From contig JAPEIS010000007.1 in NCBI GenBank assembly GCA_029531795.1, forward strand, positions 1,984,001 through 2,048,000: 64,000 bases of DNA. Reading direction: 5' to 3'. A program made the translations under genes and the position numbers. Below, piece by piece: positions 45,003-56,965 of the stretch. The notes under the pieces were generated by a model. The model did no database searches and was not told the origin of the DNA. It saw only the letters and a program-made list of their open reading frames with translations. Source of the DNA: Sclerotinia nivalis. Its lineage: Eukaryota; Ascomycota; Leotiomycetes; Helotiales; Sclerotiniaceae. The first letter of the stretch is position 1. Each line of letters begins with the position of its first letter.

Positions 45003-45872
45003 ATGATTGTTCAGGGTCCATCCATCGATCCCACACCTCTGGATTCTCCTCCTCTTGTGGCGAACTTCCAAGAGTGCCACAGCCATCAAAAAATCCTCCA
45101 ACAAATCCTTCAACAATTTTCAACACCAGCGAACACCAAGATGACTCGGGATAAACTTACCATCATTCTCATGGGCGTGGCCATTTTCTTGACCATCGCT
45201 ATATGTACGGGTTTTGTGGTATTCGATCGTGCTCGAGTTCGAGCTGCTGCCGCCGCTGAAATCGACTTATCTAAAAGGATTATTTTCAATACTGCTAAAC
45301 GACGCATTGCTGCTGTTAATCTTTCCGCTGCTATTGGTGACCGAGTTAACCAAGCCGAATTCCTTCAAGCTGTTCAAGACCAAGGCCAACATCCAAACCT
45401 CCAAGATCTGTACATTCGAAGTCTGCGCGAACGAAAAATGGCATGGATCCGCATGGACGCATCAGAATTCCTCGACATGAGCGATCGCGAGCTTCTCGAA
45501 CGGTTCATCCAACTCGATAATCAGACCGAATTACGAAATCTGAAGCCAAACGTGTTGACTGACGGAAAGGTGACTGCCTCGATGATAGCTACTGACATTG
45601 GTCACTCTATCAACTTCTTACGAGTTCCACTCGACAATCCCAATATATGCACATGTTGTGGCAATTATCTTCCCCTGCTTTACTTCGAAATGGGTCGTCG
45701 CTGGTGTATGAAGTGCTTGCGGGCTGAGCTTATTCGCCGGAAAACATCGTCTACAATAGGTGCCGGTGGGGGTACTGTGAGGCATGCTCCAGAAGTCATT
45801 ATGATGTCTGATCTTGACATACGGTATCGAGCGCAGTGTTCAGAGGTTGACCCTACGTGCTGCAGCTGTTAG
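45003..45872 (+). CDS. Membrane protein with partial RING-like cysteine set
   Basis: A 289-residue single-exon gene. ATG 45003 is used; a second in-frame ATG at 45141 (CCAAGATGAC) would start 46 residues later, just before the TM segment IILMGVAIFLTIAICTGFVVF, and is an equally good start. After the TM, an Ala-rich helix and a charged region lead to CTCCGNYLPLLYFEMGRRWC, followed by MKCL. This keeps two Cys pairs but no His and no final CPxC pair, so it is not a full RING. The C-terminus ends in a Cys-rich TCCSC. It lies in the RING cluster and could be a degenerated or zinc-ribbon-like relative. The function is unknown. Confidence 0.65.
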   Translation: MIVQGPSIDPTPLDSPPLVANFQECHSHQKILQQILQQFSTPANTKMTRDKLTIILMGVAIFLTIAICTGFVVFDRARVRAAAAAEIDLSKRIIFNTAKRRIAAVNLSAAIGDRVNQAEFLQAVQDQGQHPNLQDLYIRSLRERKMAWIRMDASEFLDMSDRELLERFIQLDNQTELRNLKPNVLTDGKVTASMIATDIGHSINFLRVPLDNPNICTCCGNYLPLLYFEMGRRWCMKCLRAELIRRKTSSTIGAGGGTVRHAPEVIMMSDLDIRYRAQCSEVDPTCCSC

Positions 45873-48459
45873 GAGCTTGAAGCACGATTCAGAGTGTGGA
45901 GGGGTGGATTGGACGGAAAAGAAAACTTTGATGGTTTCGCAGAATGGAGTAACATCAGAAGGAAAGAAAGGATGTGTGGGGCTTTTATTATGACGAGGAA
46001 GCTTCCGTCTCTATCCTATGAACGGTAGCTTGGGGCAAAGATTTTGTTTCGAAGTTTCCTAATAAAAGCAAATGACATACCTAGTATATAGTGATGAACA
46101 TTATGTTACCACTCATATGTTTCCGAATTCTGTGTTCTGACAGTGAAGACCAGTATCTAAGTGTCCCAATGTTTGGCACTGGCACCCCTCCAGCCTTTCA
46201 GGTCTCGCTGAGCAATATTCATATTTCAGAAGTCGACTGGGTGATAATCTGACATCTCAATTAGAAATACCGAATAAGTTATTCGAAAATATTACTTGCC
46301 AATACCCCCAAACCATACATCTACTTAACCTCGATGGATGATAATCTGGAGGTATATACTAGGTCGCCCGCACGTAAAGCTCCGGATGCCTAAGACTAAG
46401 ATACCCTCTGTGTCCACCACTCAACTAATCAACGTCCCTTCCATATTTGGAATGGGTAAGATCCAATCATGCATACCTTCCGCAGTATGAAAGAATTGCT
46501 CAGAGAAGTCAAGTACCGTTTTCCACATGCCTCACTCCAACAACATCATTATTGGACCTACATCTCCACGACTCAAAAAGACACATTTGACAAGTACAAA
46601 ATAACAAATTGAGCAAATTATTCAGCATACCAGCCAAAGAAAGAGAACTTCATGCCATTAATTTTTGACATGCTATGCGAGATGATTCAAGGCCGCCCCG
46701 CAACGCCAAGAACAAGCCATCAGTGCGGATGCAAATACCAAAAAGGCTAAATGATACTTGATCACAACCCAAGAGCAACGTTTAAACTAACATCTCTGCA
46801 GCTTTATGGGATTTTCCACCAATTGAAGTATTGATTTTTCCCACCCCAACCAATCGCAAAACTGCTTGCTATTTGAGAGGGACATTTGTGTCGTGTTGGC
46901 ACCTTATCAATCATTTTGACATCAAGATATCGATAGATTCGGCATGGAATGTATACAGCTGGAAGATATATATATCAGATCCTTTAGTAGTGCTGCCTCG
47001 GAGTATATAGTGCGTGAATGGAAGAGATGGTTGTGATAAACAGAGAAGGGACGACCTCGGCACAACTTCGCTTTCAATGTTTCTCCGGTTGGGGTTCGGA
47101 ACGGCGTCTAGTTTGACCACTTCCCCTTGAGCTTGACCTCTTACAATCTTTCGATATTTCGATAGTATTACTATATCCGGCCATAGTACCCATCAATACC
47201 GTCTCTTTTTATCTCCATCTACCCCCCCCAATCTACCGAGTTTGAAAACATAGCAGCCCTGCTGCCACCATTTCTTGCTTGACTTTGGTTCGGTATGTAC
47301 CGGATTTGTTTGAATTATACGCTAGAACATTAAACACTTCCACTCGTCGTATTCGAAAAAGCATATTAAGATTTCCCAAGAGATTAGTACTTCAAATATC
47401 TGGATGAACGACTCAAAAGAAGTACATACATTCAGGTAACAAGGTTACAATTTAACAATGAAATAACCCGGTTAGGATCTATCCCAGAATGCAAAAGCCT
47501 AACTACTAACTAGATCACTGCTTTTTGTCGGAGCTTTTAATCTACTTTGGTGACAGGACAGCTCTACGAGACGCGTTACCCTACGTGAAATGGCTTTATT
47601 ACAAGGAGATTTGCGGTCAACTCAAAATTATGGGCCTTATCCATATTCTAAATATCGGATGTCATGAAACCCCTGTGTCATGCGAAAGTGAAAGTGCCAT
47701 CGGACCCTCCGTTCGTTTGGAAATTTCAATTTGCAACTGCATTTCTATCGACGACGAGCATGCAATTTGAAATGTCTCGGTTTGAAAATTGTTTCTATGT
47801 AAGTATGCGGAGCCTCTATTCTTTTGATGGACTGATTACATATCCACAGGCATTTCAGAAACCGAACGATGCCCGCTCTAGCCCTTGGTTCTGGAGCATG
47901 AATTTGCAGGATATTCGAAACGACGATGAGCATAACAATATGAAGAATCTTAATAATAGGTACTGATACCAGCATATTGGTATCCAATACCAAACTCTTA
48001 TTATTCTTTCGCTCAGTGAACAAGACTAGCCGCACAGAATAAACGTTATTATATCACCGCCATGCATGATGTATGATGCAATTCTTTAAATGTAGTAGGT
48101 ACATTTCCATTGAAGCAACCCAAGATATATGGGGTTTCTAATTTCGGAGTTACTATGGGTATGGGTTGGTCTCTGCTTGTTTGCGCATTTTAGTCAAATT
48201 CCAATTTATTCTATCAGCTCATCAACGGCGCCAGTTGCGCTACTGATAAAGGAGAATTTTCGTTGTCCAGGGGTATCAGACTTTCATGCACCAATCAGAG
48301 TGTAAGATGAAAGGGTAATTGGGTGTCTCCTTGCATCTCTTACAATTCTTGCCTTTTTTAAATATATATAAGAATATTTCCTTCTCAGAATAATCATTTC
48401 AGTCGCAAACTTGAATGCAACTATATGAAAGTCAAGCTTTCTAAAGAAACTATTCAATT
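45873..48459. other. 2.6-kb gap upstream of the pectin methylesterase gene
   Basis: No supported gene. Short frames at 47.5-48.0 kb show no family motif. The last 100 bp carries the PME TATA-like element. Confidence 0.45.
48363..48370 (+). promoter_or_regulatory. TATA-like element of the PME gene
   Basis: TATATATA at 48363-48370, in the context TTTTTTAAATATATATAAG, lies about 90 bp ahead of the start codon, a reasonable spacing for a fungal TATA box and short leader. Confidence 0.5.
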
Positions 48460-49584
48460 ATGCGTTCCTTTGCGATCCTTTCCCTAGCAGCTTCTTTGCT
48501 AGGAAGCGTCTCTGCCAGCCCTACTTTACTAAACCGTTCAAATTCATTCAACCGCACCGTTGCTCCATGTGATGCAATTGTGGTCGATCAAACTGGCAAA
48601 ATCGACGGTTCCTACACCACAGTCCAAGCCGGTATTAACGCATTGGACGCAAACACTACCGACAATCAATACCTTTTCATAGCTCCCGGTACCTACTTCG
48701 AGCAAGTGTACCTTCCACCACTCGTATCAAACCTTACAATCCAAGGTTATACCGAAGATGCTCGAGATTATCATGGTAACCAAGCAACCATCACCTACAA
48801 CCTTGCCCTCATCAACACCACCTCGGATGATTTAACCGCCACCTTCCGCGCCCACAACACCAATACCAAAGTATACAACCTAATCATCGAAAACACATTC
48901 GGCCACATCAACAGCAATGGACAAAATCTTGCTCTCTCTTCCTACGCCACCAACGTCGGTTTTTACGCAACTCAATTCTGGGGATACCAAGACACCGTTC
49001 TCGCAGAATCCGGTTTCCAACTCTACTCCAAATGTCTCATCGTAGGAGCCATTGATTTTATCTTCGGTGAGAAAGCACTCGCCTGGTTCGAAAAGAATGA
49101 TATCCGTACCATTGGCAAAGGATCCATTACAGCCTCTGGACGTAGTTCCGCCGATGTTAATTCTTGGTATGTTATCAACAATTCGAATATTGCCAACCTC
49201 AACGACACCCTTACCCCATACATCAACTATCTCGGAAGACCATGGAGAGATTTCGCCAGAGTTGTTTTCCAGAATAGTTACTTGGGAAATAATATTGCAT
49301 CAGCGGGTTGGCAAGTGTGGAGTACTTCAACACCACAAACTGATAATGTTACTTTTGTAGAGTGAGTTTTTTCTTCTTTTTTTATATTATCGTATTTTCG
49401 TATTTGGAGATGAGTTACTAATAACTTTTCTAGATTTAACAACTGGGGTCCAGGAAGTCAATGGATGGAAGGAGTACCAAGAGCTATTTTTAGCTCTCAA
49501 ATGAATGGTGCTATTGATATCACTACAGTTTTAGGTCCTACTTACTACAGCGAGTTTTACTATGATGCTACCTACATGGTGTAA
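48460..49584 (+). CDS. Secreted pectin methylesterase (CE8)
   Basis: Removes methyl ester groups from homogalacturonan in plant walls, making it open to pectinases. Exons 48460-49361 and 49434-49584 (350 residues) are joined by a 72-bp intron (GTGAGT...TCTAG). A signal peptide (MRSFAILSLAASLLGSVSAS) is followed by the right-handed beta-helix of carbohydrate esterase family 8. Conserved motifs are GSYTTVQAGINAL, Q177-D178 in WGYQDTVL (oxyanion Gln and catalytic Asp), D199 in VGAIDFIFGEKA (nucleophile Asp), and the substrate-binding Arg/Trp in LGRPWRD, with GWQVW before the intron. Many N-glycosylation sequons (for example NRTV, NTTD, NLTI) are visible. There is no proregion. It fits the plant-wall set together with GH5. 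Confidence 0.95.
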
Positions 49585-52500
49585 TCAGCAGGTATGGGTT
49601 ATATCGAGGCTAGATCAAGTATTACTTTTAAATTTTTGTAATTATTTTTATGGTGGAAAAGCTGGGAAAAAGGGATTTGTAAATATGATTGTACATATAG
49701 TGAGAGGATAAAAGTTTAATAAAATAAATTAATTTGGTGCTTTTATATATATTCTTTGTGTTTTTGATGAATATGTGGGACTGTTATCATTAGATGGTCG
49801 TCTGATTCAACCATGGAATAATATCATACCCTCATTCCGTCAAATATCGAAGTATCCCTCAAAACATCTCTTCCCACCACCAAACAAACTTCTAACCTCA
49901 ACCTACACTCTATGCTAGCTGACCCGTCACATTCCCTTCATCCCTTAAGAACTAATAAACTCCTTATCACATTCATCATCCAGGACTCCAAAAATATATA
50001 AAACCATTAAAACTTCTCATAAAATCCATTATTCAAAACACCCAAAAATCCAAGATATACACACAAATCCCTCGAACCGGTCTATCCTTCACCCCCCTCA
50101 ATCTCTTCCCTTCTTTCCTTTTTCCTTCCCTTCCCTTTCCTTCCCTTCCCTTCCCAATCACAATACCCTCACCCTCACCAACAACATCAACCAACATCAA
50201 CTCCACATCTCGCACAATAACACTGGCACTCACCAAACCCAATATCCAACACAATTGCGTACAATCGTATACAACTACTCAAAGGATACATAAAGAATCT
50301 ATAAACCATCCCCTAATACTAATTAATCTACTAATACTCTACACAGCCAATCCATCCATCCACCTCTAATACTCCCCACCTAGCAAATATATATATACAT
50401 ACAAACAAACATTCCGCAATCGAATTTCTTATTATCTATATCAATGAATCCCTACTCCCTTATAAACTTAGCTCTAGCTCTAGCTCTAGCTCTTTTGATA
50501 TCCTAATATATTCTAAATTTAAATTTAAATAAAACAAATTAGATAATTTTCTAATATTTGTTTTTTACTCGGGATCTTCACTTAGATCTTTACTAAGATC
50601 TTATAATTAACCTTCAATATCAATACACAAAACTTAAGCTCTAGGGTTAAACTTTAACTTTAGTCTTCGAGAAGTAGGAATATATATATAGTTTCACTTG
50701 AGGTCCCCCCTTAATTACTTCGGTAGGGTTTAGAATAGCTTTATATCCAGTGTCAAAAATCAAAATCACTTCTTCTATATTTATATTACCAGAATTATGA
50801 ATATATATAGGTGTATTAGAAACTCGGTGTTTGTTATATTGTAAAAATGAAATATAGAATGATGATGGATGATGGATAGATGTTCTAAGGTGATGAGGAA
50901 GTTGAGTGGTAAAATTCTCGGTGGTGAATGAATGGATTGTTTTTATCTTTTTGTTTCTTGCGCTTTCCTTCTTTTTCATTCTTCTTTCTATAATTTATTA
51001 TTTCTAAATCTATCTTCATTAGATCTATCTACTATTTTTCTACTTTTACTCCATCTTTCATTCCTTCAATCTCAACACTAAACTTACAATCTCCAACAAA
51101 TTTTCTTCATCCTCATTCCTCCTTCCCTTTCCCTTCCATCTCTCATAAGTTCTCAAGTTTATCCTTTTATTCTGGTATCATCTATCTTCTACTGCTACTC
51201 CCATCTTCACACTTTCAGCCCTAAACCTACAATCTCCCCCAATGAATTCATCCTTCCCCCCAACCTTCCAAATGCTCCCCTTTCGAACAACACCTCACTA
51301 GACCAATAACCTATAGTCTATAGTCCATCTCTTATAATCCATTAATCCATTATCCCTTCTATACATTCTACAAGCTATAATATTAACAAATAATATTCAT
51401 CTACTATATCTACTCTCCCCTTCATTCCCATTCCTACACTCCCTGTACTCAACCAAACCATCAATCTATCCTCTCCTCTTACTTTTATACTGCCACTCCT
51501 ATACTCAATTAATTTATTTATACATTTTTCTATTACTTTTTATACTTCTATACTTCAGATTTTAAACTTCTATACCTCTTCTTACTCCCACACACTTATA
51601 TTCCTACAATCCCATACTCCCCCATTCCACACTTACTCTCATCCCTATACTCAATCAATTTATTTATCTACTTTCATACTTCCTATATTCCTACACTCCC
51701 TCTCCTCCCCTTCCCTATACCCTATCCCTCCCCTCTCCTTTCCTTCCCCTATTTCTCATCTCCTCTCCCTCCTCTCCACTTCTACACCTCCAATATCACC
51801 TCCCCCCCTGAACAACCTCACCACCTCACCACCTCACCACTCCCTTCCACCTATCATAAATAGATAAATAAACCAAAAGCCCAACATCCCAATATCACCA
51901 CTCCTTTAATTCCTCAATCACCCAATCCTTCAATTTATCATAAATAAAAAAGAAGTTGAATATCCTCTTCCGATTTCTCAACTCCCGAGTTCATCAACAA
52001 TCACTCTCATTATATATACACTATATCCCCATCCCCATACTCACCTTATAATCTCCTTATCTTTCCCTCTCCCTATTACCTGCCACCCCTCCCACCAGTC
52101 TATCCACTCCCCTTTATACCAGCCCATCCACTCCTCTTTACCTACCTACCTTTCACCCCACCCCTCCCGCTTAAGCACCTAACCAATAAACTACAGCCTC
52201 CCAACTACTACGTTTCCCCTCCCCTCCTCTCTTCTCTCCTCTCCTTATCTCCCCACCTCATCCCACACCACTTCACTACTTCATCACTCATTCATTCCAC
52301 CTACCATAAATTAGTCTAAAATAAAATCATCGATTCCAATTCCATTCATCTATGAGGTGAGTGAGTGACTGTAGTTAGTTAGGTGGCTAGGAGTAAGAGA
52401 AACTATAATTATATATCAATTACGCACCGCATACCGCATATCTCACAAAAAATTCAAAAACCGTACAATCAACCCATAAATAGAATGAATAGAAAAGACG

Positions 52501-52925
52501 TAGATGTAGGTATCTTATTATAATTTTCTTTCAACACGTCATTTCTATTTCCATTTCTTTCACTCCTTCTTCATTCATCATTCTCATCCTATCCATCCAG
52601 TTCCCGCCGACCCGATGAAAACCCAGTAACCATCCCCCATATAAATAATAACTCATTATGTACAAACCCTAACATATCCTTCCCATCCCATCCCATTCCC
52701 TAAGACATCTGGATAAGTCCATCCCATCTTATCTCATGTGAAAAATATCGCTCTTCCGAAAAAACGCCTATAGAAATTCCACCGTACCAAAAAGTAAAGA
52801 AATTACTCCACCAAAATGTCCGTCATTCAACACCATGCCATATGATATAATTCCATTGAATCTCTCTTAATGACTCATCATATTTCTCCAATAATTAATC
52901 ACAAACTGATTTTTTAACGCATTCA
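49585..52925. other. 3.3-kb convergent intergenic region, G-poor on plus strand
   Basis: No supported gene. From about 50,050 to 52,310 the plus strand is dominated by C, T and A with very little G. This lies downstream of the minus-strand GH17 gene, whose sense strand is therefore C-poor and purine-rich. An AGCTCT microsatellite lies at about 50468-50494. Confidence 0.7.
51559..51809 (+). repeat. 251-nt stretch without a single G (C-free on minus strand)
   Basis: Read base by base, no G occurs between 51558 (G) and 51810 (G). Composition is mostly CT with A, in short CCCTCTCC, CTATAC and TTCATACT pieces, not a simple tandem repeat. Confidence 0.85.
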
Positions 52926-55085
52926 TCACGAAACCGTCGTCCCTCCACAATCTGGAATCTTCACTCCATCCTTCAATACTCTATTGACATCCATAATACC
53001 CCAATGATCTTCCCAATTTTCATCTCCTGAATTATATTGAATCTTCCATGGTTCATCAAATGCTTCAAACCAAAAATAATTCGTTCCATTTGAGATGGCA
53101 TCACAGACCCAATTTTCCATAAATGTATTCAGTTCCGTTATTCCTGCTACACTACCCTCAGCACATGTAGTAGCAGCACCACAATCGGTACCACCTTGTG
53201 AAGGCCATCCAGTTTCCGAGATAATATTTTGAGATGCATTGGTTTTAAAGGCAACATTATGATTTTGCCAAAAGTCCCATGTCCAACTAGCACCTTGTTC
53301 GGCAGTGACTCCCGCGAAAAACGGATGAATGTTAGCCATTACAAAATCAACAGCGTTAGCGAGCTCCGCCGTCCAATTGTCTCCTAAATCTGAAGAGGCG
53401 ACAGGGAGGTCGATACCTCGGGATGTCATGTTAGCTTTAACATCCCCGATGATGGAGATAAGCTCAGTAGCAGTCATATCTTCTCTATAGAGAACCTCAT
53501 TGCCAACAATAACACCGACAAAGGAAGATGATCCATGTTCATCGAAGATGTTGTAGAGTTGCTCAAGTTGACGAGTATTAGTAGTGGTGTTTGAATCCTG
53601 CCAAACACCTAACCAAACTTTAATGGTACCATTTAAACCTAATCGATCAATAGCATGTAAAACCATCTGCGTTTGATTACAATCGGTACCATAAAGACGA
53701 ATGGTATTACTGAGTTGTGAGAGGACGGCGACATCTCTTGTAACATTGTTTTGACTTGCTGGATAAGTCAAGCAAGCGGGGTATTGTGTATACATGGGAG
53801 TATAATCGATTCCAGGGAAAACCTTGTGCAAGTCGGGATTGTTCAATAACTTTTTGATCTCTGCCGAATCCTTATTAAGATCGCCATTTTTGGAAGCATC
53901 CGTTGATGCGGATTGTCCGTTCGCGGTCGAAGCTTCAGTTGTACCTGAATCTGAACCTGATTTTGAATTGCCCGATAAAGTACCACCGACAGCTCCTCCA
54001 ATGATTGCCGCAACGACCAAAAATCCACCCAGTAAAGCAATCCATAACCTCATCTTCTTGTTACCACCCTGTGGTTTCCTTAACCATTCGTTCTTTTCCA
54101 GACTGAGGTCGTAATTTTCCGGTCCATTATATCCGTTCGGTGCAGTTGTAACATTATTATATTGTATGTTTTCCCCATTCTTCTTTCCAACAAGTCCACC
54201 TAATGTCCCTATCACCCCACCACCTGCCACAGCTTTCCCTCCTGGAGGTGTTCGTGTTCCACTATCTGACATTCTAGTTAGACTTAACACAGAAGATCTA
54301 TTAGCTCGTCTATATCCCAAACCGTCGTCTCCGTCGTCTGCAATTGTATTAGGGTCGAATTCAACAAGTTCCGGGTCAATTGCCCTTGAGTATCGATTAT
54401 ATGGGTAAGGAGAATCCGAATATGGATCTGAAGGAGGATTTCGACCAGAAAGAGTTGAACGTGAAGAAGGAGTTGACATTCCGGTGGGGAAAGCAGCAGC
54501 ATTTAAAGGAGTGAGAGATGATGTTGATGCATCTTGTCGTGGAAACGAACGTTGGAATGGAGGGTCTTGGTATGAAGGTTGTGTTGGATCATAACCTCTC
54601 ACGGTTTCCACACCACTCTCCCTGGCATTTGAATTTGCGACGCTCATAGCAACGCCGTTGATACCACCTGCGGCTTGATTCCCGAAATTATCGACTTCCG
54701 GTGTTACGTTTGAATATTCGGATATTGTGTTATTGTTTTGATTTCGTATTCTAGATTCCTGACTAGATTGTGATGACCGATGTGGTGGAGGAATTGGTGG
54801 ACTATCTATTATCGGACTCACAGGTTCCACTTCCCCATAGTTTTGCCGTGAATGTAAAATTGAAGCAGAAGAATTTGACATTCCAATCTCTTCGTCAGAT
54901 GATCCTTGAGTTTGTGAGATTAAATGATTGGAGTTTGAGTTTGAATTTGGATTCGAGGCGAAGTTTGAAGGATTGTGCGGTTGTTGTTGTTGTGGTGAAG
55001 GAGATCTTGCTGGTGTTGTTTGTGGAGATACAGGTGAAGAAGAATCGTGATAATTATGAATATCTTCAAAAGAATATCGTGACAT
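52926..55085 (-). CDS. btgC: GH17 glucan endo-1,3-beta-glucosidase, type II membrane protein (btgC-like)
   Basis: Hydrolyses or remodels beta-1,3-glucan of the fungal wall. A single exon of 719 residues from ATG 55085 (MSRYSFEDIHNYHD); an earlier ATG would add 35 residues but belongs to the leader, and the btgC family starts with a cytosolic region. About 340 disordered Ser/Pro/Asn-rich residues precede a TM segment at about 346-368 (RLWIALLGGFLVVAAIIGG), then a linker rich in Ser and Thr. The GH17 domain starts near FPGIDYTPMYTQYPAC. Acid/base Glu530 lies in VGNEVLYRED and nucleophile Glu624 in SETGWPSQGG. The topology is N-in/C-out. The N-terminal half and TM anchor are characteristic of Aspergillus BtgC, not of the small secreted GH17 enzymes. 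Confidence 0.93.
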   Translation of the reverse strand: MSRYSFEDIHNYHDSSSPVSPQTTPARSPSPQQQQPHNPSNFASNPNSNSNSNHLISQTQGSSDEEIGMSNSSASILHSRQNYGEVEPVSPIIDSPPIPPPHRSSQSSQESRIRNQNNNTISEYSNVTPEVDNFGNQAAGGINGVAMSVANSNARESGVETVRGYDPTQPSYQDPPFQRSFPRQDASTSSLTPLNAAAFPTGMSTPSSRSTLSGRNPPSDPYSDSPYPYNRYSRAIDPELVEFDPNTIADDGDDGLGYRRANRSSVLSLTRMSDSGTRTPPGGKAVAGGGVIGTLGGLVGKKNGENIQYNNVTTAPNGYNGPENYDLSLEKNEWLRKPQGGNKKMRLWIALLGGFLVVAAIIGGAVGGTLSGNSKSGSDSGTTEASTANGQSASTDASKNGDLNKDSAEIKKLLNNPDLHKVFPGIDYTPMYTQYPACLTYPASQNNVTRDVAVLSQLSNTIRLYGTDCNQTQMVLHAIDRLGLNGTIKVWLGVWQDSNTTTNTRQLEQLYNIFDEHGSSSFVGVIVGNEVLYREDMTATELISIIGDVKANMTSRGIDLPVASSDLGDNWTAELANAVDFVMANIHPFFAGVTAEQGASWTWDFWQNHNVAFKTNASQNIISETGWPSQGGTDCGAATTCAEGSVAGITELNTFMENWVCDAISNGTNYFWFEAFDEPWKIQYNSGDENWEDHWGIMDVNRVLKDGVKIPDCGGTTVS

Positions 55086-56965
55086 TATGAGAAAAGAAAG
55101 ATAGAGGAGAAGGGAAGAGACTGGGAAGATAGGAAGTTTGAAACCGAATTGTAGCCTTTCGTTTCGGATGATCTTTTCCCTCTTTTCCAACTAAAAGTAG
55201 GTAAGGTTGATGAGAATCCCACTTGTTTTTTTTTTGGCGATGGTCAAATAGGATCTGGTACTTTGGAGTTTTGATTTATGTGGGACACTGGTTTCTTGTC
55301 CTCGAGGTATTTTGGTGTACGGAGGTACGGTGTATTTCTTCTTATCGATCAAATGTGAAAGCGCAAGCAAGGATAGAAAAAAGGTTATTTATCAAATTGA
55401 GGGCAAATACGAGAAGTTGTGAATTGTCCTTTACTTCCAAATCCTTTATGTTATGTTGAGATCAAATTGAATTGAACGAAGTTCAATTAGACCCTCAATC
55501 AAACTTCAACAATACTGTATGTAATCTTCAGTGAAGAATACAGTATTTTCAAAACCTCACATAAAAAGCCAAGTGAAAGAACAATTAATCCTCGAAAAAG
55601 AATGCCGTTGTATCTTTACCAACAACATGCCATGCCATGCCATCCCATCTCGACTTCTCCATCCATCCTCTAGCATCATCTTCCCATGCATCTTCAGCTA
55701 AAACCAAACACGAGCTTCACCTCACCACTGCACCAGCCTCGTGCACGCGGCATCTAGCCAATCATTTCTCTTCTTTATCAAGAGAAGGTGGATAAGTCGG
55801 TGTTAGGGGAAAGACTAGAGTGGAGTAATGAGACTGTAACAGGGAACTTTTCTCTGAATCCATTTAGCCCCCGCTATATCTGGTTGGTTATATTTTGCCT
55901 TGGTTGGCTGAGAGATGAGAGATCCAACCACTTCACAGACCTGCATGGACTTGCTAAACAATCCATCCAATACCATCTCATAAACCATTTGAGATACCTA
56001 CCTATCCACCTACTCCAAGTAAAGAATTACAAGCACTCCGTAAAGATTAACTCCATACATACAAATACCTTCAGCATCTTCAGCATCTTCAATCGCCCCT
56101 CTCCCTCTACCAGTATCATTCCACCACATTACCCACTCACCTCGCCGCAGCATCAACCCAGTTACCCAGCCTCTTTCCACCATCAGGAGACATATCAAAC
56201 CTACACACAGATATCAACACCGGTACACCGTAGAAATGGATACCCTCGCACAGCACACCCATGGCCTTCTCAATGGGCCTCCTCAATGAATAAAAAGCTC
56301 AAGAACCTTGGTTAATACCCCTGTCTCCAACAAACAAAATATATTAAATGATGGCATTTGTTTCAGGTGATGAGGTATCGGCGTATCGGTGCTCGGAGTA
56401 TATCTTCATTTTTATTTATATCTATATAAATAGTATATTTCATACATTTCATCATACGCTTTATATACTCCGTATATATATCATCGCGAAGTTATAATGC
56501 GATACCTTTATACTTTTCATACCTACCTACCTATCTACCCATCTACTTATTAGCGATAAAAAGAGGGAAGGAAAAGAATGAAAGAAAATGAATAGTCCTT
56601 TCATCCATTCGTATGACAAATTTTCACTTGGCAGCTTAATAACTCAGCTTACCTACCTACCTTCAAAAAGATGGATGATGGTCATTGATGGATAATGAAG
56701 AATGATAAATGATGAATAATTAAACGCACCCCGCAATATAGTATACATTCAATTGAGGGGAAACCTCATTCACCCAGTATTTAAAACCAGAATCTCATTC
56801 CAATCCAATCCAAAGCAATCCAAAGCAATCAATCCATACTCTCAAATCATCCAAACCAGGAACAGGAACTCATCTGCTCTATCTTCTCCATAAAATAAGC
56901 CTCGAACTGAAACTCCCACACCAGGAACATCCGATCATCACACCACTGCAAAAAACATCAAAACC
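55086..56965. other. Divergent region between btgC and the cysteine hydrolase gene
   Basis: No supported gene; the longest open frame here (55788-56315) has no ATG until near its end. The region contains tandem CATGC and TACCTACC motifs and an AATCCAAAGC repeat (56812-56832), and presumably holds both promoters. Confidence 0.5.

Noticed and set aside
47525..47966. Short frames ahead of the PME gene
   Set aside because: They overlap in different frames, lack family resemblance and lie in AT-rich spacer.
55788..56315. 175-codon open frame upstream of the cysteine hydrolase gene
   Set aside because: It starts with GTG, has no ATG until near its end, and its composition reflects simple CT-rich sequence.
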